A stretch of DNA of 64,000 nucleotides from Achromobacter deleyi (GTDB taxonomy: Bacteria; Pseudomonadota; Gammaproteobacteria; Burkholderiales; Burkholderiaceae_B): the NCBI RefSeq assembly GCF_902859705.1, contig NZ_CADIJO010000023.1, positions 1 to 64,000 of the forward strand, read 5' to 3'. Within the stretch, counting starts at the first letter, position 1. Each line of letters starts with the position of its first letter. Below, piece after piece: positions 16,016 to 23,875 of this stretch. The position numbers and the translations under genes are program-made. The notes beneath the pieces are model-generated. The model was not told the DNA's origin, did not search any database, and was given only the letters and a program-made list of their open reading frames with translations.

Positions 16016-16903
16016 ATGAGCCTGCTGTTTGTCGCGTTTGCGTTGTGCCGGGCCTTGAACGTGGCGGCGGCGGTGCTGCTGTTCGGCGCCGCCGCGATGT
16101 TGGCCCTGGGCGGCGCGCCGCGGCTGGGGCGGGACGCCGAAGCCGCGCTGCGGCCTGCGCTGCGCGCGGCGGCGGTGATCGGCCTCGCGGCCGCGCTGTG
16201 CCTGCTGCCGTTGCAGACCGCCAGCATCGCGGGCGACTGGGGCGCGCTACGGGATTCGGACATGCTGGCCACGGTGGCGCTGCAAACCCGCTATGGCCAG
16301 GCCTGGATGCCGCGCGTGTTCGGCGCGGTGCTGGCGCTGGCCGTGGTGCTGTGGGTGCGGCCCGGGCGGCCCTGGGTGCTGGCCTGGGTGGCGGCACTGG
16401 GGCTGGCGCCGCTGAGTCTGGGCGGCCATGCGGCGATGCACGAAGGTTGGCTGGGTGCGGCGCATGCGGTCAATGACGCGCTGCATGGCCTGTCTGCCGC
16501 GTTCTGGCTGGGGTCGCTGCCGGTATTCCTGTTGTGGCTGGCGGCCTGGCAGCGTCCGGGCAATCGCGCCGAGGCCACACGCGCCTTGCTGCGGTTTTCC
16601 ACGTTGGGGCACGTCGCCGTGGCGGTGCTGCTGTTCAGCGGCATCGGCAATGCGGTCTTGATTCTGGGGGCTGGTGGGGTGGACCCGGCATCGGATTATC
16701 AGCGCCTGTTGTTGGTGAAAATCGTGCTGGCGCTGGTGATGACGGGGCTGGCGCTGGTCAACCGCTACCGCTGGATTCCGCGCATTCGCACGCAACGGGC
16801 GATGGCGCTGCACGCGATTCGCCGCAATACGATCGTGGAACTGGCGCTGGGCGCGGCCGTGCTGATGGTGGTGGGCTTTCTGGGGCTGATGTCGCCGCTG
16901 TAG
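16016..16903 (+). CDS. copD: Copper resistance/import membrane protein CopD
   Basis: A 295-residue polytopic membrane protein, predicted eight helices. It begins one base after the copC stop. Family features are the N-terminal CRALNVAAAVLLFG helix, the helix-borne histidines in GGHAAMHEGWLGAAHAVNDALHGL, SAAFWLGSLPVFLLWLA, FSTLGHVAVAVLLFSGIGN and LLLVKIVLALVMTGLALVNR. The length matches short CopD proteins lacking extra domains. CopD is thought to move copper across the inner membrane after receiving it from CopC. Translational coupling to copC is likely. Confidence 0.9.
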   Translation: MSLLFVAFALCRALNVAAAVLLFGAAAMLALGGAPRLGRDAEAALRPALRAAAVIGLAAALCLLPLQTASIAGDWGALRDSDMLATVALQTRYGQAWMPRVFGAVLALAVVLWVRPGRPWVLAWVAALGLAPLSLGGHAAMHEGWLGAAHAVNDALHGLSAAFWLGSLPVFLLWLAAWQRPGNRAEATRALLRFSTLGHVAVAVLLFSGIGNAVLILGAGGVDPASDYQRLLLVKIVLALVMTGLALVNRYRWIPRIRTQRAMALHAIRRNTIVELALGAAVLMVVGFLGLMSPL

Positions 16904-16972
16904 GTGTGCGGCGAGCGCTGCTTCCGTGGCACGTCGCCGCCCGCAGCCACGGGCCAGCGCGGCGGCGACGCG

Positions 16973-18523
16973 TCAGCCTGCCAGCACCAGCAGCAAGGCC
17001 AGCGCCAGCAATATCGCAAACGCCGCCACGGCAAACGGCAGCAGCTGCGCATAGACCGCGCGTTCCTGGCCGCGGCCTTGCGCCAGGCCGGCCGCGATCG
17101 ACATGCGCACCGGCGAAAAGAACCCCATCGACGTACCGGACACGTGCAACAGCGCCGCCGCCGCCGGCACGCTCAGGCCGGCGTGCAGCGCCAGCGACAG
17201 TTGCGACGGCATGAACAGGCTGTTGGGCGCATTGCCGCTGTTGGCCAGGATGCCGAAGGCGCCGGCCAGAAGCGGCGTCATCAGCAGCGTCCAGTCCTGC
17301 ATGGTGCGGAACAGGCCGTCGGCAAAGGCTTGCGAGATTCCGGCGCCGGCCAGCACTTCGGCCATCATGGCGAACAGGAAGACCGACAGCACGGCGTGCT
17401 TGCCGGTGGTCCAGGCGTGGCGGGCGTTGGTGGACAGCAGGCCGGGTTGGCGGCGAATCGCGGCCATCAGCAGCGCGCCGGCGATCAGCCAGCTGCCCGC
17501 GTGCAGGAAAGGCGTCCAGCTGGGCAGGTCGGCGTAGGGGCTGAAGCGGGCCAGGCCGGCCAGGCCCTGGTTCAGGGCGGGCGCCAGGCGCGTGGCGACC
17601 AGGCAGGCGATCAAGACGATGTACGGCAGGGCGCCCAGCGCGGCGTCTTGCAGCTGCGCGCGGCCGGGTCGGCGATCCAGCGCAAAGCGCAGCACGATCA
17701 GCGGGCCGTAGGCGGCCAGCAGTGCGGTCTCGGGGCCAAGCAGGGCGGTGGCTGCGGTCAGCAGCGCCAGGCTGGCCAGCATCCACAAGGCTTCGCGAGC
17801 CTGTTCCGCCTTGGTCGTGGGCAGGCCGGCGCGGCGCGCGGTGAGCCAGAACAGCGTCATCCAGACCAGCATCAGCAAGGCTACCGGCACCATGCCGTAC
17901 AGGGCCAATTGCGATGCCGGCACGCGGGCATAGGCGGACGCCAGCAGCGTGCCGCTGCCCATGGCGCCCCATGGGATCAGCGTCTGGCTGAGCAGGGCAA
18001 ACACCATCAGTTCGCGCGGCTTGAAGCCCAGCGGGCGCAACAGCAGCACCGTGCCCAGCATGCCCACGCCAAAACCCGTGGCCGCTTCGGCGAAGGGGCC
18101 AACCAGGAAGCAGGCAAAGAACAGCAGGCGGCGACGGGCCAGCAGGTCGGTGGGGGAAATGGCGTCTGCGGTGGGCGCGGGTTCAGCCGTTGGCGTGACG
18201 TGAGGACCAGTGGACGCGGCCGTTGGCGTCGAAGGTGAACCTGCCGACGTGGCGGCGGGCCTGCGCCCACGGTCGGCGCGCGAGGCCATCTGCCAGAACA
18301 GCAGGCCGCCCAGGATGTAGGGCGTGATGATGGCGCCGATCCATAGCCCGCGAGCCAGCGCATGGCCCAGCGGTCCTCCCCCGAAAGCGCCGGGCGCCGC
18401 GAACAGCGCGACCGGAATCGCGGTGAGCAGGCCCAGCACGGCGGCCAGGGTGGTGTTGAGCCGCCCGCTGGCGATGGCGCTGATGACGACCAGGGCAGGC
18501 AGGGACCACAGCAGGGTCGTCAT
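16973..18523 (-). CDS. L-lactate permease family transporter
   Basis: A 516-residue polytopic protein of the LctP/GlcA/LldP family, which imports L-lactate or glycolate with protons. Family signatures are GPFAEAATGFGVGMLGTVL, SQTLIPWGAMGSGTLL, GILANSGNAPNSLFMPSQ and SGTSMGFFSPVRMSIAAGL, matching the paired reentrant regions of this family. It ends in a helix (FAILLALALLLVLAG). Between the second and third helices there is an unusual low-complexity insert of about 40 residues rich in Thr, Pro and Ala (positions about 88-125). Neighbouring genes do not reveal the substrate, since lactate dehydrogenase genes are absent here. Confidence 0.88.
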   Translation of the reverse strand: MTTLLWSLPALVVISAIASGRLNTTLAAVLGLLTAIPVALFAAPGAFGGGPLGHALARGLWIGAIITPYILGGLLFWQMASRADRGRRPAATSAGSPSTPTAASTGPHVTPTAEPAPTADAISPTDLLARRRLLFFACFLVGPFAEAATGFGVGMLGTVLLLRPLGFKPRELMVFALLSQTLIPWGAMGSGTLLASAYARVPASQLALYGMVPVALLMLVWMTLFWLTARRAGLPTTKAEQAREALWMLASLALLTAATALLGPETALLAAYGPLIVLRFALDRRPGRAQLQDAALGALPYIVLIACLVATRLAPALNQGLAGLARFSPYADLPSWTPFLHAGSWLIAGALLMAAIRRQPGLLSTNARHAWTTGKHAVLSVFLFAMMAEVLAGAGISQAFADGLFRTMQDWTLLMTPLLAGAFGILANSGNAPNSLFMPSQLSLALHAGLSVPAAAALLHVSGTSMGFFSPVRMSIAAGLAQGRGQERAVYAQLLPFAVAAFAILLALALLLVLAG

Positions 18524-18602
18524 GGCGTGAGTCGACGTTCACGCGTCGAGCGCAAGCAGGAAGCCGGGCAGGGGCGATGGGAAATGCCGCGCGTGGGTAT
18601 CG

Positions 18603-19322
18603 TCATCCGGCACAGGCCACGGCAAAGCCGCGCAGGATCTGCAACGCATGGGGCGTGGGCGCCAGGGCCGCCCGCAAGGCCGCGACGTCATGGCCTTGCG
18701 TGGCCAGGAAGTCTTGCCGCCGGGCCAGGCAGGCATCCATGACGGCGGGCGTGAATTCCGGATGGAACTGCACCGACAGGGCCTGCGGACCATAGCGCAG
18801 GATCTGGTGCGGGTCGTGGTCGGTGCCGGCCAGCACGGCGGCCGAGGCGGGCGGTTGCAACACGCTTTGCTCGTGCGTCAGGTGGGCGGCGAAGTGGTCG
18901 GGCAGTCCGGCCAGCAGCGGGTCGTCGTTTGACGCCGGCAGGCGCCGCACCGTGTGCAGGCCGATCTCGCGGCCGCGGGGGTGGTAGTCGACCACGCCGC
19001 CGAAGGCGTGGGCCATCAACTGGTGGCCGTAGCAGATGCCCAGCAGCGGCAGTTGCGCGTCCAGCGCCTCGCGCAGCCACTGCGCGGTGCGTTCGCTCCA
19101 GGGTTCGCGGTCGGTGACCATGGACCAGGACCCGGTGAGCACGGCGCCGCGCAGGCGGGCCGGATCGGGCAGGGCGTGGCCGTCGGCCGGGTATTCGATC
19201 GTCAGCGGGAGGTCCAGGCCGGTGAGGGCCGCGGTGACCCAGTCGCCCTGTTCGCCGTGGGAGGCGCGCAGATCTTCGGGCGGGCGGCCCATTTGCAGGA
19301 TGGCCAGGGGTTTTTGTGTCAT
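18603..19322 (-). CDS. Class I glutamine amidotransferase-like protein
   Basis: A 239-residue stand-alone GATase1-domain protein. The catalytic nucleophile Cys97 is in LLGICYGHQLMAHAFGG, and the His/Glu pair is His186/Glu188 in SVQFHPEFTP. The N-terminal part resembles GMP-synthase-like amidotransferases that act without a fused synthetase (glutamine amidotransferase PA0297/YfeJ type). In this group the substrates are often gamma-glutamyl compounds or remain unknown. It starts at ATG 19322 and lies between the lactate permease homologue and a TonB receptor, with no obvious operon partner. Confidence 0.85.
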   Translation of the reverse strand: MTQKPLAILQMGRPPEDLRASHGEQGDWVTAALTGLDLPLTIEYPADGHALPDPARLRGAVLTGSWSMVTDREPWSERTAQWLREALDAQLPLLGICYGHQLMAHAFGGVVDYHPRGREIGLHTVRRLPASNDDPLLAGLPDHFAAHLTHEQSVLQPPASAAVLAGTDHDPHQILRYGPQALSVQFHPEFTPAVMDACLARRQDFLATQGHDVAALRAALAPTPHALQILRGFAVACAG

Positions 19323-19528
19323 GGCGAGGGGCTAGGCGGAAGCGTCGGCCCGTTGGGGCCGGCCCGTTGGGGGGTGGCCCAGGCGGGTCGACCGCCATGA
19401 TGAACCCGCCGCGCCCATTCATCAATATCAAAAACCGCCTATCAGGTATGAGCGCCGTTGATATCGTCAACTGGCCACGCCGCCTTGGGCCATGCCCCGC
19501 AGGGCAGGCGCCCAGGCGCGCGCTGGCC

Positions 19529-22150
19529 TTAGTACTTGACGGTATAAGCCAGCCCGAACGTGCGCCCGCGGCCGTTGAACTGCAACGATTCCGGCGTCAT
19601 CAGGCCCGTGTACAGCGCCTGCGCACGCTGGCTCCAGGTGGTCTGGTAGCTACGGTCGAACAGGTTCTGCACGCCAAAACTGAGGGTGCCGTAGCGCTTC
19701 ATGTCATAGCTGCCCAACAGGTCGAACGTCAGGTAGCCTTCCATGCGGTTGCCCTGGCCGTCGGTCAGGTCGAAGTTGCGGTTGGCCTGCAGGCGCAGCG
19801 CGGTGGGGCCCGAGCGCCAGGCGCCGAACACCGACGCCTTGGACGGGCTGGCCAGCGTGATGGTCTGCTTGGCCCAGCCGCCGTCGGCCTGCTGCTGTTC
19901 CGAGCGGATCGCCAGCCAGTTCACGCCCGCGCTCCAGTGCGGATTGAAGTCATAGGCGAGCTGGCCTTCGATGCCGTAGTTGCGCACCTTGCGCTCTTCC
20001 AGCCCGATGGACAGCGAGATCGGCTGGATTGCCAGGGCCTTGTCGGACCAGGCATAGAACGCTGCAGTCTGCAGGCGCCAGTTGCCGTAGTCGCCGCGCC
20101 AGCCCAGTTCGACCTGGCGGGTCTTGATGTTGGCCAGTTCCGAGCCGTTGATGGTGACGGCGTTCAGCAGGTTCCAGTTGCCGCCTTGCAGGCGGTAGGT
20201 GCCGTTGCCGTAGTACTTGGCCACGTCGACCAGGTCGAAGCCTTCGGAGTAGTTCAGCCAGGTCTGCTGGCTGTCGTCGACCTTCCAGAGCACGCCGGCA
20301 TTGAACAGGGTGGTGTTGTAGGCGTTGGTGCCGCCCGGGATCTTGTCGGCGCTGCGGCCCACGCCGCTGTTGACCAGGATCTGCTGCGGCACGGGCACGA
20401 AGTCGCCCAGCTCGACCTTGTTGCGCTGCTGGCGCACGCCGCCGCTCAGGGTGACGCTGCGCGTGACGCGCCAATCGCCTTGCAGGAACGCGGCCCAGGT
20501 CTGCGCCTGGTAGTCGGGGTAGCGCTGCATGTCGTACAGCTTGTCGAACTTCAGGCCGCCCGAGGCCACAGCCTTGTTCCAGTCGAAATAGGCCGAGCCG
20601 CCGTTGAATTTCTCGTGGGCGTATTCCACGCCGTAGGTCAGCTTCAGGGCATCCCAATCCTTGGTCAGGGCGGCCTTCAGGCCCCAGGCGTCGGTATTTT
20701 GCTGCGAAGCGCCGTAGTAGTAGCCGCGCTTGCATGCGGCGGCCGTGGCGCAGGTGCCGTCGTTGTAGGTGAACTGGTTGGGGAAGGGATAGAAATCCAG
20801 CTTTTCGCGGCGCCAGTAGGCCTGGGTGTACAGGTCTTGTCCGCCCAGGATGTTGTTGGCCGAGTAGTCGGCCGCCAGCATGCTGCGTTCGGTGGCCGGC
20901 TTGACGTCGGATTCGAAGCCGTTGCGGATGTCCAGCTGGCTGGGATCGGCGGGGCCCGTCAGCGCCAGGCCGCCGCGCAGGCCGTTGCCCAGGTACAGCG
21001 CTTTGCCGGGGTTGAATTCCGAGTTGTAGAACTGGCCCAGCAGCTTGAGCTTCTGGTTCTCGGCCAATTGCACGTCCAGCGTGCCGGACAGGTCCAGCGA
21101 TCGGTTGTATTGCAGGTCGGTCTGGGTGGTGTCGGGCGTGACCTGCTTGCCGTTGGCATCGTAGGCGGCGCCGTTCTGCGAGTACGCGACGGCGAGCCGA
21201 CCGAAGACTTTTTCCGAGCCGCCGCTGACCGATTGGGCAACGCGCCAGTCGTGGTCGTCGCTGCCGTCAAAGCCGCTGCGGGCGGCGACTTCGCTGGTGA
21301 ACGACGCGGGGCCGGGCGCGCCGCGCTTGGTCACGATGTTGATGATGCCGCCGGTGGCGCCGCCGCCATAGACCGAGCTGGCGCCCGACAGCACTTCGAT
21401 GCGTTCGATGTTGAACGGCGAGATCGAGTCGAACTGGCGGCTGATGTTGCGCATGGAATTGAGCGACACGCCGTCGATCATGATCTGGGCGTTGCGCCCG
21501 CGCATGTTCTGCGAATAGTTGGTGCGGCTTTGCGAACCGAGGTCCAGGTTGGGCACCAGGCTGCCCAGGATTTCGGACAGCGAGGCGCCGCCATGGGCCT
21601 GTTCTTCGATCTGCTGGCTGTCCAGGTACCAGACGGTGCGGGGCAGTTCGCTGATGCTGGTGGGGGTGTAGCCGCCCACGACCACGACGGTGTCCATCGT
21701 GCTGGTCACGGCGGGTGCGGCGGCGGGGGCCGGGGCGGGTTCGATCAGCACCGTGTCGGCGCCGGTGTAGCGCCATGCCAGGCCGGTGCCGGCCAGTACC
21801 CGTTCCAGGGCGTCGGCGGGCGCCAGCGTGCCGTTCAGGGCCGCGGCCGTCTTGCCCTGGGTCAGCGCGGCCGGAAAGCTGATCTGCAGCCCAAGCTGGC
21901 GGCCCAGGTCCAGCAGCGCGGCGTCCAGCGGCTGGCTGCGCAGGGTGACGGCGCGGGCACTGGCGGTCTGGCTCGCGGGCGGCGCGGTCTGGGCCTGGGC
22001 GGATGCGGCGAACGCCAGCGTCAAGGCCAATGCCAGGGGCGCGTGGCGGCTGAGCCGCCGCCGGGCTTGGGGCGGGGCGGATCGGGTCGGGGAATGGGAC
22101 GGCAAGGGGGAAGACAGCAAGGGGCGGGACAGCGGCGTGCGTGCGGACAT
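19529..22150 (-). CDS. TonB-dependent siderophore receptor with STN signalling domain
   Basis: An 873-residue outer-membrane receptor. A long N-terminus ends in a signal peptide cleaved near AASAQAQ (residue about 53). Residues about 66-137 form the secretin/TonB short N-terminal (STN) domain used for transenvelope signalling to FecR. The plug follows (MDTVVVVGG, LSEILGSLVPNLDLGSQSRT, NMRGRNAQIMIDGVSLNS, FNIERIEVLSGASSVYGGGA, TGGIINIVTKRG), then the 22-strand barrel ending in the aromatic residue of GLAYTVKY. The plug resembles ferric-aerobactin-type (IutA-like) receptors, but I would not fix the ligand. It is third in a fecI-fecR-receptor unit. Confidence 0.9.
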   Translation of the reverse strand: MSARTPLSRPLLSSPLPSHSPTRSAPPQARRRLSRHAPLALALTLAFAASAQAQTAPPASQTASARAVTLRSQPLDAALLDLGRQLGLQISFPAALTQGKTAAALNGTLAPADALERVLAGTGLAWRYTGADTVLIEPAPAPAAAPAVTSTMDTVVVVGGYTPTSISELPRTVWYLDSQQIEEQAHGGASLSEILGSLVPNLDLGSQSRTNYSQNMRGRNAQIMIDGVSLNSMRNISRQFDSISPFNIERIEVLSGASSVYGGGATGGIINIVTKRGAPGPASFTSEVAARSGFDGSDDHDWRVAQSVSGGSEKVFGRLAVAYSQNGAAYDANGKQVTPDTTQTDLQYNRSLDLSGTLDVQLAENQKLKLLGQFYNSEFNPGKALYLGNGLRGGLALTGPADPSQLDIRNGFESDVKPATERSMLAADYSANNILGGQDLYTQAYWRREKLDFYPFPNQFTYNDGTCATAAACKRGYYYGASQQNTDAWGLKAALTKDWDALKLTYGVEYAHEKFNGGSAYFDWNKAVASGGLKFDKLYDMQRYPDYQAQTWAAFLQGDWRVTRSVTLSGGVRQQRNKVELGDFVPVPQQILVNSGVGRSADKIPGGTNAYNTTLFNAGVLWKVDDSQQTWLNYSEGFDLVDVAKYYGNGTYRLQGGNWNLLNAVTINGSELANIKTRQVELGWRGDYGNWRLQTAAFYAWSDKALAIQPISLSIGLEERKVRNYGIEGQLAYDFNPHWSAGVNWLAIRSEQQQADGGWAKQTITLASPSKASVFGAWRSGPTALRLQANRNFDLTDGQGNRMEGYLTFDLLGSYDMKRYGTLSFGVQNLFDRSYQTTWSQRAQALYTGLMTPESLQFNGRGRTFGLAYTVKY

Positions 22151-22234
22151 GGAGGTCGGGTCTCGGTGCTTGGTAGTGGGGATTTCCTAGTAAGACGCCC
22201 CCAGCGGCGCGCGACCCTACCCCTGTCTTTGAAA

Positions 22235-23169
22235 TTATTTGCCGTCGCCGATCCAGGCCCACGAGCCCCAGCGGCGCACGGTGACCCCGGCCGCGGCCGC
22301 CAGTGCCGCCAGGGCATCGGGGTTGTCCACGGCCACCACGGAAGAAATGCGCCGCTTGCCGGCGGCGTCTTCGACCCAGGTGGTCATGCCGGTGTAGCGG
22401 TTCAGCTGCGCCACCGCGTCGGCCAGCGGCACGTCGCGCAGCAGCAGCTTGCGTTCGGCCCAGGCCGCGGCGGCATTGGCATCGACCGGGTCGACGGTGA
22501 TGCCGCTGGCCTTGACGCCCGCGCGCTGGTCGGGCGACAGCACCTGGGCGGCGGTGCCGGGCGCGCAGACGGCGCAATCGACCCCTGGCTTTCCAGCACC
22601 GACACATCGGTGGTGTCGGGCTGCAAGCGGCTGACCTCATAGCGCGTACCCAGGGCCGTGGCGCGGGCTTCGGGCGTGGCCACCACGAAGGGCCGCTGCG
22701 GGTCGCGGGCCACGGTGAAGAGCGCCCGGCCGCGCAGCAGGGTCACGCGGCGTTCGGTGCCCGACAGATCGCTGCGAATCGCCGATTCGGCATCCAGCAG
22801 CACCCGGCTGCCGTCGGCCAGCACGACTTCGCGGATTTCGCCCGCGGCGGTGACGGCGTCGGCCTGCCAGCGCCACCAGGCGCCGCTGTGCCACAGGAAT
22901 ACGCCGCAGAACGCGACGCTACAGCTGACCGCGGCGATGATCTTGCCGCGGCGCTTGCGGCGTTGCAGGTCGCGTTCCAGCTCTTGGCGCAGCGCGTCGC
23001 CGTTCACCTGGTTCATCTGACGCCACAGCGCGGCCACGCTGTCGTAGCAACGGGCGTGCTGGTCGCTGGCGCCATACCACTTGGTAAAGCGGGCATCGGG
23101 CAGGGCGTCGGGCGCGGCGCCGTTGCGGCGGACCACCCAGCGGGCGGCGTCTTGTTCCACGGCGTCCAT
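22235..23169 (-). pseudogene. FecR-type anti-sigma regulator, disrupted by a frameshift
   Basis: The N-terminal 200 residues read as a normal FecR: cytoplasmic anti-sigma part (DAARWVVRRNG, ARFTKWYGASDQHARCYDSV), a membrane helix (KIIAAVSCSVAFCGVFLW), then the periplasmic FecR domain (VVLADGSRVLLDAESAI, RRVTLLRGRALFTVARDP, ALGTRYEVSRL, TTDVSVLESQG). At the C4 tract 22580-22583 (G4 in the sense strand) the frame is lost and the product would end about 60 aberrant residues later, at 22402. The correct C-terminus (VLSPDQRAGV..., ending AWIGDGK) continues in another frame to 22235. One extra base would restore a 311-residue protein, normal for FecR. This is a true mutation, a slippage-prone tract or a sequencing error. 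Confidence 0.85.
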
Positions 23170-23170
23170 A

Positions 23171-23674
23171 TCAGTGGTCCGCCATGGCCTGGCGGCAGGC
23201 CAGCAGCACCCGGGTCATGTGCTTTTCGACGGTCTTGACGCTGACGGCCAGCGCCTGGGCGATGTCGCCATAGCTGTCGCCGTCGATCTTGTGCATCAGG
23301 AAAATCTGCCGGGTCCGCACGGGCTGGCGCAGGATGGCAGCCTCGAGCCGGGCGATGGTCTGGCGCATGGCGGCCACGTCCAGGGTATCCGGCGCGGCCT
23401 GGTCGGGCCCTTGCGATTGGGCGTAGACCGCCTGCTTGCGCTGTTCGGCGGTGTCGCGCCGCTGCAGGTCGATGGCCAGGTTGGCCGCCACCTGGAAGAC
23501 GTAGGCGCGCAGGTTGTCGACGGGGGCCTTCAGCTTGCGCGACCGGGCCAGCTTGACCCAGGTCTCCTGGGCGCAATCTTGCGCGGCATCCCGCGAACCG
23601 GTACGGCGCGACAGGAAGTCGACCAGTTCGCGGTAGTGGGCGACGACGGTCTCGGCAAGCATCATGGCGGTCAT
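23171..23674 (-). CDS. FecI-type ECF sigma factor
   Basis: A 167-residue extracytoplasmic-function sigma factor. Region 2 is visible as HYRELVDFLSRRTGSRDAAQ, CAQETWVKLARSRKL and LRAYVFQVAANLAIDLQRR. Region 4 is visible as LRQPVRTRQIFLMHKIDGDS then YGDIAQALAVSVKTVEKHM. It belongs to the iron-starvation FecI group, paired with FecR and an STN-bearing receptor. It should direct transcription of the receptor gene when the ligand is bound. ATG codons at 23674 and a few codons in (MTAMMLAE) are both possible starts. A Fur-box-like sequence lies about 40 bp upstream. The partner fecR is frameshifted, so control may be altered. Confidence 0.9.
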   Translation of the reverse strand: MTAMMLAETVVAHYRELVDFLSRRTGSRDAAQDCAQETWVKLARSRKLKAPVDNLRAYVFQVAANLAIDLQRRDTAEQRKQAVYAQSQGPDQAAPDTLDVAAMRQTIARLEAAILRQPVRTRQIFLMHKIDGDSYGDIAQALAVSVKTVEKHMTRVLLACRQAMADH

Positions 23675-23714
23675 GCGGGGCAGAAGAGGGCAATGAAAAA
23701 CAGTCGCACATTAT

Positions 23715-23733
23715 AATGAGAAACGTTCTTATT
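23715..23733 (-). promoter_or_regulatory. Fur box upstream of fecI (first cluster)
   Basis: AATGAGAA-ACG-TTCTTATT is a near-perfect inverted repeat matching the hexamer-array Fur consensus, inside an AT-rich island. It is positioned to block the promoter of the sigma-factor gene starting at 23674 when iron is plentiful. Confidence 0.85.
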
Positions 23734-23816
23734 GCACTTGCCGAGAACCCTGACAGAGACGCGGCGGCCGATACACGGGCGGTCTTGCATCGTGCCGCAA
23801 GGGTTCGAGCGGCCAG

Positions 23817-23853
23817 AAAAAAGGGAGGCCGCCACCGTGTGCCGGGCCTCCCT
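23817..23853 (-). terminator. Intrinsic terminator of the first autotransporter gene
   Basis: On the minus strand AGGGAGGCC and GGCCTCCCT pair around a 14-nt loop and are followed by a run of six T. It lies just after the autotransporter stop at 23876. Confidence 0.9.
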
Positions 23854-23875
23854 GGTGCTGCGGGCAGTCTGTTGT

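Noticed and set aside
22580..22583. Programmed ribosomal frameshift in fecR
   Set aside because: No slippery heptamer or downstream structure was seen, and FecR proteins are normally in one frame; a deletion, slippage tract or read error is simpler.
19316..22642. A plus-strand open frame of over 1,100 codons opposite the first TonB receptor
   Set aside because: It is the antisense of a gene with complete STN, plug and barrel motifs. Long antisense frames are common at this GC content, and its translation is repetitive Gly/Gln/Arg-rich sequence with no domain.
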